Origin: Lottia gigantea
Taxonomy: Eukaryota; Mollusca; Gastropoda; Lottiidae
Reading direction: 5' to 3'
Length of the DNA: 64,000 bases
NCBI RefSeq assembly: GCF_000327385.1
Contig: NW_008708797.1
Location: 972,024 to 1,036,023 of the forward strand
Position 1 is the first letter of the stretch, and each line of letters starts with the position of its first letter. The translations under genes and the position numbers were made by a program. The notes under the pieces are model-generated. The model ran no database searches and was not told the origin of the DNA. It was given only the letters and a program-made list of their open reading frames with translations. Shown piece after piece: positions 1 to 11,600 of the stretch.

Positions 1-906
1 TGCATTATCTTTCAGATTTGGTGAGATGATGAGAGACTTAAAGGCAGAAGGCTAATTCTAAAAATAGTCGTTTTGTGAAGTGCCAACATCTAGCGGATGA
101 GTATAACCGGTAGTAGTCTACTTTCAATTTTAGTAGCTCAAAATTTTCATGGTCATCATATAATGAATTTTTTAGGAGACATTGAGAATTGGTCAGGCTT
201 TCATTCGACATGTTGGAAAGCTTTCAACGAGATTTCTGGAAAAAGTTATAGAAGGTTGAATTTCGTGTTTTAACATGGGAAGAGATGGCAAATGAATTAG
301 TGGAGTGAGTCCATATTTGAAGGAATTATGTCCCTTTAAAGCCTACAGATTATTCCTTGGTTACTTCATTCTTTAACTTCCAAATCATATTTTGATTTTG
401 ACCATTATAGTAGTGGCGGTTGTCGGGCGCGAGGCAATCCATAGTATGCTTTTCGAAACACCTGATGGTTCTTCTCTTTACAATTTTTACTCCCGATTTT
501 ATCATTCTTTGGAGGAGATTTTTGATTCACGGAATTGTCTTGCTTGTACGAACTTTTATCTTATAATTAAATTGCATAGATTACGATATGTTTTAAACTC
601 AAGAAGACCTGTGTATAAAACAAATCATCTTTTATTAATTTTTTTTATTGATTGGTTGGCACCATCACAACGCGAGTTCTAATTGGCTGATTCTAAACTC
701 CTTGAATTGCTATTGTTATTATTACTTGTTTCATTCTGAGTTATCGTTAAAATCTGGCTTTTTTCATAAATATATGGTAAATTGGCACAAGCCAACATAT
801 GAAAATTTTAATTGTGTTGGGGAAATCTTCATTCATTATGCCTACACAATATTACAGCAATTTATATATATCTATATCTATTTTGCAAGCATATAGTTAG
901 GCCTAC
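1..906. other. Non-coding stretch, nothing recognised
   Basis: AT-rich DNA with no conserved coding sequence. The short open frames here have no recognisable domains and no convincing splice context. I see nothing further in it. Confidence 0.5.
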
Positions 907-1088
907 CTATGTGTTCTGTACCACCAATAGTTTGTTTGTCTGAATCTTCAGGTAGACAACTACATCGCTCTGCAAATCTTTTAAACCAGTTATCTGTTGA
1001 TGGTCTGCTGTTATAGCGTCGCTCTCGACCTCGGCGATAGTCTATTCTATTATAACTTGGAGTACTTCTTCTATATCTTGAATACATA
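907..1088 (-). CDS. Orphan coding-like exon, gene unknown
   Basis: An open 182-nt segment on the minus strand lies between a good acceptor (...cattacAG, exon starting 1088) and a good donor (CACATAG|GTAGGC, exon ending 907). The translated frame is rich in Arg, Tyr and Ser at its start (YSRYRRSTPSYNR), followed by a less biased part (DNWFKRFAERCSCLPEDSDK). It has more CG-rich codons than its surroundings, which suggests selected coding sequence. Read as an internal exon it would enter in phase 2 and leave in phase 1. The next exon would lie to the left, outside the window, and I found no partner exon to the right. I do not recognise the protein. It could be an exon of a gene that mostly lies off the left edge, or a chance open frame. 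Confidence 0.35.
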
Positions 1089-1094
1089 CTGTAA

Positions 1095-3143
1095 TGTGTA
1101 TTAAATATACTGAAATTGAATAATACTTTAACTATAGTATAATTAGATGATCACTATTACGATTTATATATGTATTGTTTAAGGAAGTCGCTACTTTCCT
1201 TAAGTGTCCTGTGTTTACATGGCCCGATCCTGTTCGAATTAACAACTGTTATCTATGGAAGTATTTATTCTTTATACATAAAAATTTATAGCCCTTTTTT
1301 TCATTTTAACAAATCAATGTTACCTTAGAAAAGTCACCCCACCCCCACTTCACCAAAAATTGATAGGCCTAAGCGTAAAATTCATGTTTTTTGTTTTGAG
1401 TTTCCTTATGTCCGCGCTTATTTCAATAGGCAAAATATTGTAAAATTATATTAACAATAGTGGATCCATAACGAATGCCACCAAAGATACCATTCAAGTG
1501 ATGTATTCAGTTAGAATCCACAACGTCCCCCGTTTTCCAATATAGACTACGCTAATTTGGTACATGTATGTAGTTTACTACAGGTGATCAGCTAATAATA
1601 ACAAAAATGTAAGTCTGTACGAGGGTAGGCTGAAAAGTTCTACACTGAAGTGGGTATCTTAATTGGACTGAAATTGAAACCTTTCCCCAACAGCAAGTAC
1701 TTATTATCATTGTACGAGACCGTCTTATAAACAAAACCAATGAAATCATCCGAAACTGACTTAAGGGTATTTATTTTGCTCCTGAAAATAAAAGTGCTAA
1801 CATAGACACATGCTGACCTGGTCTCCACTTTAGGGGATGATGCCCCTTCCTTTTACAATTGTGAAGAAGGGGATGAGAAATTCTTTGGCACCAGAGAGAG
1901 CTTTGGCGATGACCGGTGTTCAAGAAGGTCTTCAACAATAACCATTCTGGAAAACAACCCGAGTACATGACATGATGGTGGTTGATCGACGATCGTCCAC
2001 TGCCATTGTCATATTGCCATGATGTGGGCATCTCTCATAAGATATTTGTGCACATTATTATCAAAGAGTATCACGAACAAAAGTGTGTACTTTGTTGAGA
2101 GATAAATTAAAACCATCGACTTGGTATGGTAGCTAGCCCTCATATGTTGTTTGAATTACAATGTATGTAACTTCATAACCAGATTATTTGATGGAAATAA
2201 TATAAGTTTCGTTTCTGCAGAATTTCCATTGTTAGTAAAAGTTTTAAAAACACAGGTGCATTATGAAAGAGTTGGTTTAAAAATACATTAAATATTGACC
2301 TTCATTAGCTGATGATATAGGCCTACAATTAATTACACGACTATATCCCTTTAATTTATTACTGAACAGGTAGAAAATCGCATTTAATCCCAAATTAACT
2401 CTGTAATATGTGACAAGGAACAATATCATATTGGGTTGATTCGGATCATATAGGGACACTTGTTCTTAACAAAATATATACATTTAGGATAACAACGTTC
2501 AAGTTCTGTTTTAATATTTCTACAAAAGGTACATACCTGATCGAATATCTCTTCTCTATTCAACAAGGAAGTGATATTTTAAAATAATTATGACATAAGC
2601 AGAAAACATAATCACAATGATATGCCACAGGAGTAATATGTCAATAGCATATACACACACAAAAGGCATACAAATTACCATAGACTTGCATGGGAAATGA
2701 TTGATATAAATCATAAAACCATTGTTATTATGAGTCTTAGCAACACCGACATATAATACTATATCTTGTTTAAACATATCAAAAGGTTGTTAATTTGAAG
2801 GGCTTGGACAAATATACAAACAACAGTGACTCTCCCACATAGTGAAAATCGAGTTTTAACTTGAGATTCTGGTACCCTCAGAAGGTACCTGAGAATAAAA
2901 TATTATAATGTTTTGTTATATTTAATAAGACAATACGTTATTTTTGCATTGAAACTTCTGTTTCACTTGATGGATACCAAAATATCAATCCAAACGATTT
3001 TACCGAAAGTTAATGGTTGAAAATCAACAAGTTTTAGTTTACCAGTTGCATACTCAATATTTCAGCTATCCGCCTATCATTTTCAGCAATATCAAAGTGT
3101 CCAAACCACACCCCATTCTTCATACTTCCTTGCATATATTTAT
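1095..3143. other. Non-coding stretch, possible retroelement scrap
   Basis: No intact gene. Around 1640-1830 (minus) an open frame contains a phrase (LLLGKGFNFSP) that resembles the conserved pre-RT motif of Penelope-like elements. The similarity is too short to call an element. The rest is AT-rich with nothing recognisable. Confidence 0.4.
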
Positions 3144-3416
3144 CAGTAGATATACCCGGTGTCATAAATAACATAACAGGATCCTTATATAATCCGATAA
3201 ATCTAAAAAAAACTTAATAAAAATGCAATTAACTAGTGAAAAACGCTTAATATTATGACTAAGTGTTTCTCAATAATTACTTAATTTTATGAATTTTCCA
3301 ATTTTCTAGATTTTACAGGGATTCTGTTGTAACTTTATGACTCCAGGTAAGTTCACTGATGAATATATACTCATATTGTTTATTAATCAAATTTTATGTT
3401 CATTCTAAGACGTAGT
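3144..3416 (+). repeat. Copy of TTAA-type MITE family B (incomplete)
   Basis: This stretch is clearly homologous to 43983-44250: both start with cagtagatatacccggtgtc and share 'cagggattctgttgtaactttatgac' style blocks in the same order. They also share an end resembling gttcattctaagac. The other copy is complete with inverted termini; here the left terminus is not recognisable. A third, more diverged partial copy (agggattctgttgta, tcatcctaagaggtagta) lies at about 3590-3767. Confidence 0.65.
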
Positions 3417-3423
3417 AGGCCTA

Positions 3424-3570
3424 CGTCGATTATTCTGGACACATGGATTTGAAAGCTCAAATTTCGTAGGTGATCTGTGAACACTATCACTGATTGACAA
3501 AGCCAAAATATTCCCCTTTCTGAGAATAAAGAATTATTGGTCCCACAAAATGGCGCATCTGACCTTTTGA
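3424..3570 (+). mobile_element. Partial MITE, family A
   Basis: It matches the right half of the complete family A element at 45737-46057. Shared blocks are 'attctggacac', 'gaaagctcaaattt', and the right-end 'tggcgcatctgacctttt'. The left half is missing; it directly abuts the family B copy that ends at about 3416. Confidence 0.6.
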
Positions 3571-3589
3571 GACGATATAACTAAATGAT

Positions 3590-3767
3590 TATTGAAACAC
3601 ACTTCTAAGCATGCTTCAACATTTAGTTTAATGAATTATTACTTAGTTTTATGGATTTTTTGGATTATAGAGGGATTCTGTTGTACACTATGCAGGTCCA
3701 CTGATGAAAATAGACTCATTTTTGCCAAGGTTTAAAATTTCAATTTTTTGGTCATCCTAAGAGGTAG
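3590..3767 (+). repeat. Diverged partial copy of MITE family B
   Basis: It shares 'acttagttttatggattttt', 'agggattctgttgta', 'cactgatgaa' and 'catcctaagaggtagta' in the same order as the family B copies at 3144 and 43983. There are many substitutions and no clear termini. Confidence 0.5.
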
Positions 3768-3769
3768 TA

Positions 3770-6700
3770 ATTTACCTTTATGTCGGTGTGTATTATGCTT
3801 TATACTTTTAAGCATCCACCTACCAATAAATTAAGCAATTAGTGCAAACTTAAGCAGGACGTCGTACTTATCCACGAGAGGCACATCGAACATTAAACCA
3901 TCTACAAGTCAAGTTAACCCTTACTTTCAGAATACAGATGCCAATATCTAACATTTTTTGTGTTTTTCAACATTTTGTTTAACTGTGAAAAAACTTACCT
4001 CAAGGGCAACTGTATCTGTGAATTGTTACTTTTTTGGAAAATATTTTATTTTAATGTAGAAACAATCGATAATATGCCTAGCGAAACCTATTGCATCAAT
4101 TTTATTAAATTGATTTGTCAAACTATTGTTTGAACGCTCTTTACGCATCTATGGATTTCTATATAGAATGTGAGGTGCTGGGAATACATCAAAGTACTAT
4201 AATAACATTATGTCAGCCACACAAAAATATCCACGTCAAAACACGCCTACTGATGCAAACTGTAGAAAACTGCGCAAATATCAAATATTATCAACTGGAC
4301 TCTCCCTTTTTACCATGAAAATAGTTTGAAATACTATACATGCCTATATTAATTGTGCAATATTTCAGGTTGAACTGTCTGTAATCACATAGACCAAGAA
4401 AGTCAAACAAAACAAGTTTGACTTCTTTGTTAGGAGGAAATGTGACCAAAGAGGGTTATTTCTTTGCGCGAATATCATCTATATTTTATATCCTGCACTT
4501 GATATGGCTAATGAAGACGGAGAAAGCCATGAATTATAGAATAATGCAAGGACAACAATTTTCACAGTCCCATCCGGCCTAAGACACATCTGGCTAGTCA
4601 GCTTCTCAGAACTACATCTCTCGACCTATCGTACCCTGGTTAGCCAGCAGGGGTAACGCCCCCATCCTCCCTTCCGCAAAAAACGTACACTTTATATTTT
4701 TTAGAATTTAAAATATGATTTCTATTCTAAAGTTATATGTCAGAATGCACCATATAAATCCCTTTTTTTCCGAGAACCACCATCAGACCTTATATGCAGG
4801 GAATCTCTATCCATAAAAGTTGCCCCGTCAGTCTGCTCCTATTCTTACCTCCAGATACGGGAGACTGAACCACCGCGTTGAATACCAAGAATAAAGGGCG
4901 ACAGCTATCTTTAACTGAATTTTGAATCTCTTTTGGTCTCCCAAGGTTTCATTCATCCGAATTGTGTGCATTTTGTAAATCATATACAAGAAACAATTCA
5001 TACTTATTTCTAACAATGACACCGTATTAAGGTCTTTTCACTTTTGCCAAAAATGTGCCAAAAATGGAAAGATAAAAGTGTTGTGTAAATATGTGCCTTG
5101 TCAAATGATAGAGCTCATTTTGAGACAATCTTATGACCTGTAGAATTAGCTATTAGAAGTGGCTTTAATTTGTTTGAAAACATATCATTATCAATTTTCA
5201 ATTCTGCATATACCCGAAATACATGGTCAAACTTGATGACACTTTCACACATTTTCACTAATTGGGACAATCACTAAAACTAAAACTCTACACTACTTTA
5301 ATAACACAGTTTTATTACTTTTCATATAACCCTAGATACAAACATGACTGTATAAGGGTAAGAGGGGAAGATGGGGATACAATGTTTATATCTACATCAT
5401 ACATTGATTCACAGGGTTATAAACACCACCATACATATTATAGACGGGAGAAATAATAAAATATGTGGGCTCTTTAAGAATTTATAAAAAAAAATTCTCA
5501 AGTCTACCTTAAGCTATCTTCTAAATGCATTGGGATCTTTTTTTTTTTTTTTGACATATTACAGGTAGCTATTTTGGGAGCAATTGGCTTTGTAGATATT
5601 AAAGACTATGCAAAATTCTCTCAGAAAATGGTTTGTTGAACAAAAGTAATGGGATTAAGCTTCTTAAGGGATCCAGTTGAATAAACATTTGCTTAATTTG
5701 TCAATAGAGCTGAATTATAGATAGCTGAAATAGAGCTACAAATGGTGAAGCAAATCTTTACACAACAAAATCCCTTTAATATTTAAGATATTTGGATCAA
5801 GGTGGAGAAATTTCAAGTTAAAATAAGAATATATTTACAAATAAAAAGATTAAAAGATAAGAATATAGATTAGAGTGAAACTAAGAATACAGATGTAAGA
5901 AATGTACAGGGCTGGTGCAGGGAGTAGAGCTGCACTTTAACAAAACACATTACATACCATTTAAATTTACAATTCAATGTTCACACAAAAACACATTTAC
6001 ACTCTTAAAATTTTAAGGCAGAGTTTTGGGGTTACAAAATGATGAAGAATATCCAATGAAATATAAATAAAATTTATGTCCTGTTTTGTTCTTCCATTTA
6101 AAGGATTAGCAAAGAGAGGGTTTGATGCCAACTTTCCAAGAGTTTTCTTTTAAATTTTTTAAAAATGTTCTGAAGAACTCAAGAGGATGTGTATTTTGAG
6201 AAACCATATTTTGAAACAGATAAAGTTGTAATGACAAGCTGAATATAAGATGGTAAAATTTGGGAAATCAGACAGTTTTTGTAAAAGTTAAAATCAAATG
6301 AAGCTTATTTAACAAGCATTACTCCCTATAATGAAAAAACCGAACATTTCGAAAGTGACAAGTTTGAGTCATGATAATCATTGATTGCTGTTTTTTTTTT
6401 TATAAACCTAGCATTCACTCCCTTTTCATTTTGTTTTTTGACTGGATATTCTATAACTATAACTATAATAATTTCAGTGATACAATGTAATACTTTTAAA
6501 TCATGTAAGTAATGCAATTTGGGAAGAATATATAACAATGAATATATTATTCTGTACATGGATATATATTGTTTCCAAATTGCACCATCTTAAAGTTTGT
6601 TCACCCCCAGTGGTAAATAACATCTAATATATAAACTTAAAGGGTAAAAATACCACCAGGTTAAATAATATTTTTTAATTATGGTTAAATGTGAACACAA

Positions 6701-8624
6701 ATATATCTTAGTTTCAAGTACAAATCGGAAAATCTTACTTTCTTAAAATCAAAATCTTCCATGAGCCAATTAAGCACAAAATAATTGATACTGAAGCAAT
6801 TTCACAACACAAAATTAAAAATATTGTTCTATAAGCAGTTTAAAATATGACTGTATATTTACAAACTAAATATAACATCAAATGACCTATTTTATATACA
6901 CAAACCCATGCCAGCACAGGAATTTTACAAAATATATAAAAACTTCTCTAGCCTTGCTTCCACAAAACATTTTTTATTTTCAACTATCTGATATTAAATC
7001 TTTCTCCATCTCCCTTGCAAGAATTTTAAAAGGGGAATTTGATATTGCCAACATATAAAGAGGCTGCCATCTTCAGCTCAAAACACTAAAAGTTTTGTGG
7101 ATTCAGGTAAAACTATGTTGTAAATAGCCCTTATACTTTCATTGCTTGGTCAATAATATAGAGGTTACATGGTTTTCAATAAATAACAATTTTCTATTTT
7201 ACACTCCTGTTTACAAAACCTTTGATATCTGAATGTTATACTACTTCTGAATCCATGATCACCATCTACAAGATTTATCTATTTCATAAAATGAAAATCT
7301 AAAATCTGTGAGTTCATAAATTCATTAGTAATATATCATGAAAATGTTTCTAAAAAAAACTTCATTTCGATGTAATTCTACACTGTCATAATCTTATCAT
7401 AGTATTTTGAATGTAATATGAGAATAGTAGAAAGATTTTGACATAATTAGGGAAAAGTTGAAGGATTTAACAAAAAATAATAACATTAAACCTTTGAAAA
7501 CACAGGTGACTTTATTGCCAACAATGTTCCATTTAGTGATACAAAGGGTTAAAACTGCAGTACAATTCATCAGGCACTTCACTAATAACAAACAGCAACT
7601 TCTTTAACAAACAATTTAACAAATGTAACATCATAAATAATGAAATTTATATCGTGGAATTTACAGGTTTAATACCATGTATTTCTCTCCAATTCAGCAA
7701 CTATTCATAAGATCCCATCTTAAAGATGGCTGACCCTGTTTCTGCAGATTAATTTTTATTTAGTAAAGTTCCTCACTATTGGATAATTTTTGAGAAACAA
7801 AGGCCTGAACTGAAAATATTACAGGGACCTAAAAGAGGATTTTTACCTTTGAATAATAGGGAACACTTACAACTTTCTACTGGCACCATTTGGATTTCCC
7901 AGAAGATATTTGTGGTTACAGTAATAAAGAATGAATGTAACCAGATTTAGACTTCATAAAGACCATTTGACTTGCCTGGTACTTGTAATGGTGAGGTATT
8001 ATCTGTTTAAGATTCTTGGAGACTTCAGGAAATCGAAATGGTACAAATATTTTATAAAAATTGCCTTTTTAATTTAACAATATATTCTCAAACCCAGCAG
8101 TTATTTCGTCAACATTGATAAAAATATCCATTACACACATCTACAGTTCACATTAAACTCTTACTGAAAGTTTTCATCCAACATGAGCTTCATAACAGAT
8201 TGACTAGTTTTCAGAAAGTAATATTTTCAATGGCGCCAAAATATAAAAGCTTAAGCTTCATTCAAATATGGAAGAGTGCAACAATCTGTATAGTCGCTTA
8301 TCTGAATAGCATGCATGAACCTATGTGTATAAATCATATGGAAATGTAAAAAAAATCCTGATGATTTAAATGAAAGTTAAAAGACTATTATACAATAAAA
8401 ATAATGAAATGTTTGGAAAATTAAAAGCATGATTTTGAAATGATAAAATTTTTTGATAGTGTCATTACATTCCGTAATTAGTGTTATGAAGTTATTAAAA
8501 AGATTATCACAAATTTATAAGCAAGATGAATAAAATGGGCACTGAAACTGATAAGTCTTGAAACATGAATGAGAAATAATAAAGAGCAAGGAAAGAATTG
8601 AGCATAAAATAAAACGACAGAAAG
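3770..8624. other. Non-coding; right part probably SNRK 3'UTR
   Basis: No coding sequence recognised. The right-hand part directly follows the SNRK stop codon (8625-8627, minus) and is very A/T-rich with several TTTATT hexamers (AATAAA on the minus strand). It probably contains a long SNRK 3' untranslated region, but I cannot fix the cleavage site. Lengthy A and T runs occur around 5540 and 6390. Confidence 0.4.
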
Positions 8625-11600
8625 TTAGACGACAGAGCAACATTTAGATTCTACACTAGGTACTACAATACACTGTGATAAGTCTGGTTTACAATATGTT
8701 GGTTGTATACCATTACTGTTAATATCAGTTAGTATTTTATTAGTAGATTTTAAACTACCATTCAATTGACAGTCATCAGTACATAGAGACTTCTTCTCTA
8801 CTGGTTCATACTCTTGTCCAATATCACTAAAAGCTCTTGACTGTATCTCCATCATTGACTCTGTATCAGTATGTCCAATATAATGACTGGCTAAAGATGT
8901 GAAAGAACTTTGACTGACTGTATTTTGACTATTTAAATTCTGAGGACTGTGACTACAATTTCCATTATGAGTCGACACTGATTTAGCACTAATTTGACTT
9001 AGTCTATTAGTCAGCACTTTCATATTGACATCAAGATTATGTCCGATATGATTTTGTCTATGTCCTTTAGATTTCCCACCACTATTATCCTTTCGATTTG
9101 AATTTCTATCATCTTTATCCTGAGAATTAGGAGGTCCAGAACCTCCTCCACCACTACTACCTCCTCCACCATTAAATCTGGCACCACTGCCATAGTTACC
9201 ACCATGTCCACTAGGCCCATCAGTATCACTAGAATGATCACTACTGTCTCTTCTGTGAGCAAACTTATGCTTTAGTTTATCTTTCCTTGATCTGCCTTCA
9301 GCTTCATCATTGTCACTAGCATCTGAGCTGCTGCAGCTTGTACCACGTTGACCAGCTCCTCGTCTTTTTGTTCTTTGTTCATATTTTCGTAGTATTTCAG
9401 GTGAAGCAATACCACTGTGTTTGACAAACATGGCATTTGTAGGAAATTTTGAGGGTACAATATCATCTTCATCATCAGATTCATTTTCTTCAAATATCTG
9501 ATTTAGTAACTGAGGTGAACTACATACAGATTTCAAAGTTCTTTTAGGCTGATCATGACTTGGTGAAGTTACCTTCAAAATAGGCGTAGAAGATGTAGGT
9601 TCATCAATTATATCAAGCAGATTTTCCATTGACTTCACTGGCCTGGGTTCAACCTCTACTTCCATAAACTCTTCTTTACAAATCGAAGTCTCTGATGATT
9701 CTTCTCTTATCAAGCTGCATTTACGCATTCGACTTGGTTTGTTGCTTGTATCCGGAACTGACTTCTTTCTAGAACTACCTGCAGAAGGGTGTACTCCTGG
9801 TGGTGAGAGCAAAGACTGTACATAGCCTGTCTTAGATGTGTCCTTATCCTTTGTACTTTGGGTCATCACTCTAAAAAACATAAGAATATTAAATTAATAA
9901 AAAAAGAAATTCAAGACAAATTGAAGAAATGCATAGATTTAAAGATGTGAGAAAGTGTAACATTTTATATGAACATTATAGAATAAAGTGATTTTTTATA
10001 TATATATATATATTAAAACTTCAAGAAATATTCTTCAATTAACTTCATCTTTTACATATTTGATTTGAATTCATGCACAGGAAGGGTTCACTTCGCAATG
10101 TTTAACTCGGGTGGGCTTTGTTAACTGATGGAAACATAATCACACACTCTTTCACCTTAATATAATGTAGTATAAATCTTTCCATGGAACTATCCTTAGA
10201 AAAATCCTTCCCTTAGTAATTCAATAATTTAAAGAAAGAAGGCAGTGGGTGCTACATCAATTAAATAGTGAAAAGAAATTTTTGTAAAAACTAAAAAATG
10301 TGTGATATACAAAACACAATACTAATCTCACATCTGTTTGAAGGACAAGGTCAATAAATCTGATAGATTTGACCAAAGATTATGATCATTACATTTGTTA
10401 CTTTGATCTAGCAAATACAAATTGTCGTTAATTTGTGCGATGCTGAACCTATTTCATCACCTACAATGAGTATCTGGAATGAAAACTAGAGCAGTGTATT
10501 GTGTTTGTAAATAGAAAAGCAGGTCAGTAGAATCAATCTGGGCTATCATATTTATTTCATGTACAGTAATCACTGATAACCTCTTTAAAATAAATGTTAT
10601 TTCTAGCATAGAATTTCAGTTAATAAGGCCAAGGATTTTTCACATAATACAAGTTCCACAGTTGCTTAACATCATGCAGTTTTCTAACCAATATATTGAT
10701 TACCTATATTTCAGTCTTTTATATCAAACTTAAATTATTTACATTCTTGCAACAATCATGCACATATCACACACACAATATTGAGGTAAGAAATAAAACC
10801 AACACCAATACTGTTTCCCCCGAAACATTTTGCAATGTCATTTATTGTCATAAGTATAATAATCCTCAAATAAAAAGTTTAAAGTTTAAAATAATATAGA
10901 TATTTTGTTTGTTGACAAAACTCGAGTAAAATTTTTCACACGAAATATATATCAATTGAAAGTTTAAATGAAGCTAGACATATTTAAACCTTTCATTTGT
11001 TGTACTCGAATTTTGTCAACAAACATACTGATTTTGCAAATTAAGCCGTGCCTGATACTGTTTGAAAGCATTGCATGATTTGCATAAATTATGTCTTTAC
11101 AAGTTGAAGCCATGTCAAAATCTTAAAAGCAAAATAAAAAAAAAAATGAGGATAAGAAATAGAACGCTCACTGACTTATCACTGAAACAAAACAAGGCAA
11201 AAAATATAAAGATATATGGTTTACGGGTAGCAATATAAAGATATTTTGTGGTTGTTACCCTTTAGTATAATTCTCATCACATGGAAAACTAAGTGTTGCG
11301 ACAGTAGTTGTTAATCCCTTCTTTTTGACCCTTAGAAACAAAGAAATTGATGTCATAATAAAACAAATACTACTAATTTTTACACTTTAAAAAAAAAAAT
11401 TATTTCTGTGCCGTAGAGTTAAGACGTAAAATTGAAATGTATACCATGGTGTGGCTATTCATTTTAATTTCCTTGGTTTTTAGTAAAAGTAATGGTTACA
11501 TTTCTTAATTGTTGGTATTTTTTTTTCTTCATAATAATCATATTGTTGAAGTTGTATCAACTGATTTGTATTGTACTAGTACACTGTATTACCATACACA

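Noticed and set aside
1640-1830. Penelope-like element coding fragment (LLLGKGFNFSP phrase, minus strand)
   Set aside because: The similarity covers about a dozen residues, and no reverse transcriptase or GIY-YIG motif follows. It is too little to call an element.
9020-9493. Two minus-strand open frames inside the last SNRK exon
   Set aside because: They are alternative frames of the Ser/Gly-rich SNRK tail, with compositional bias only.
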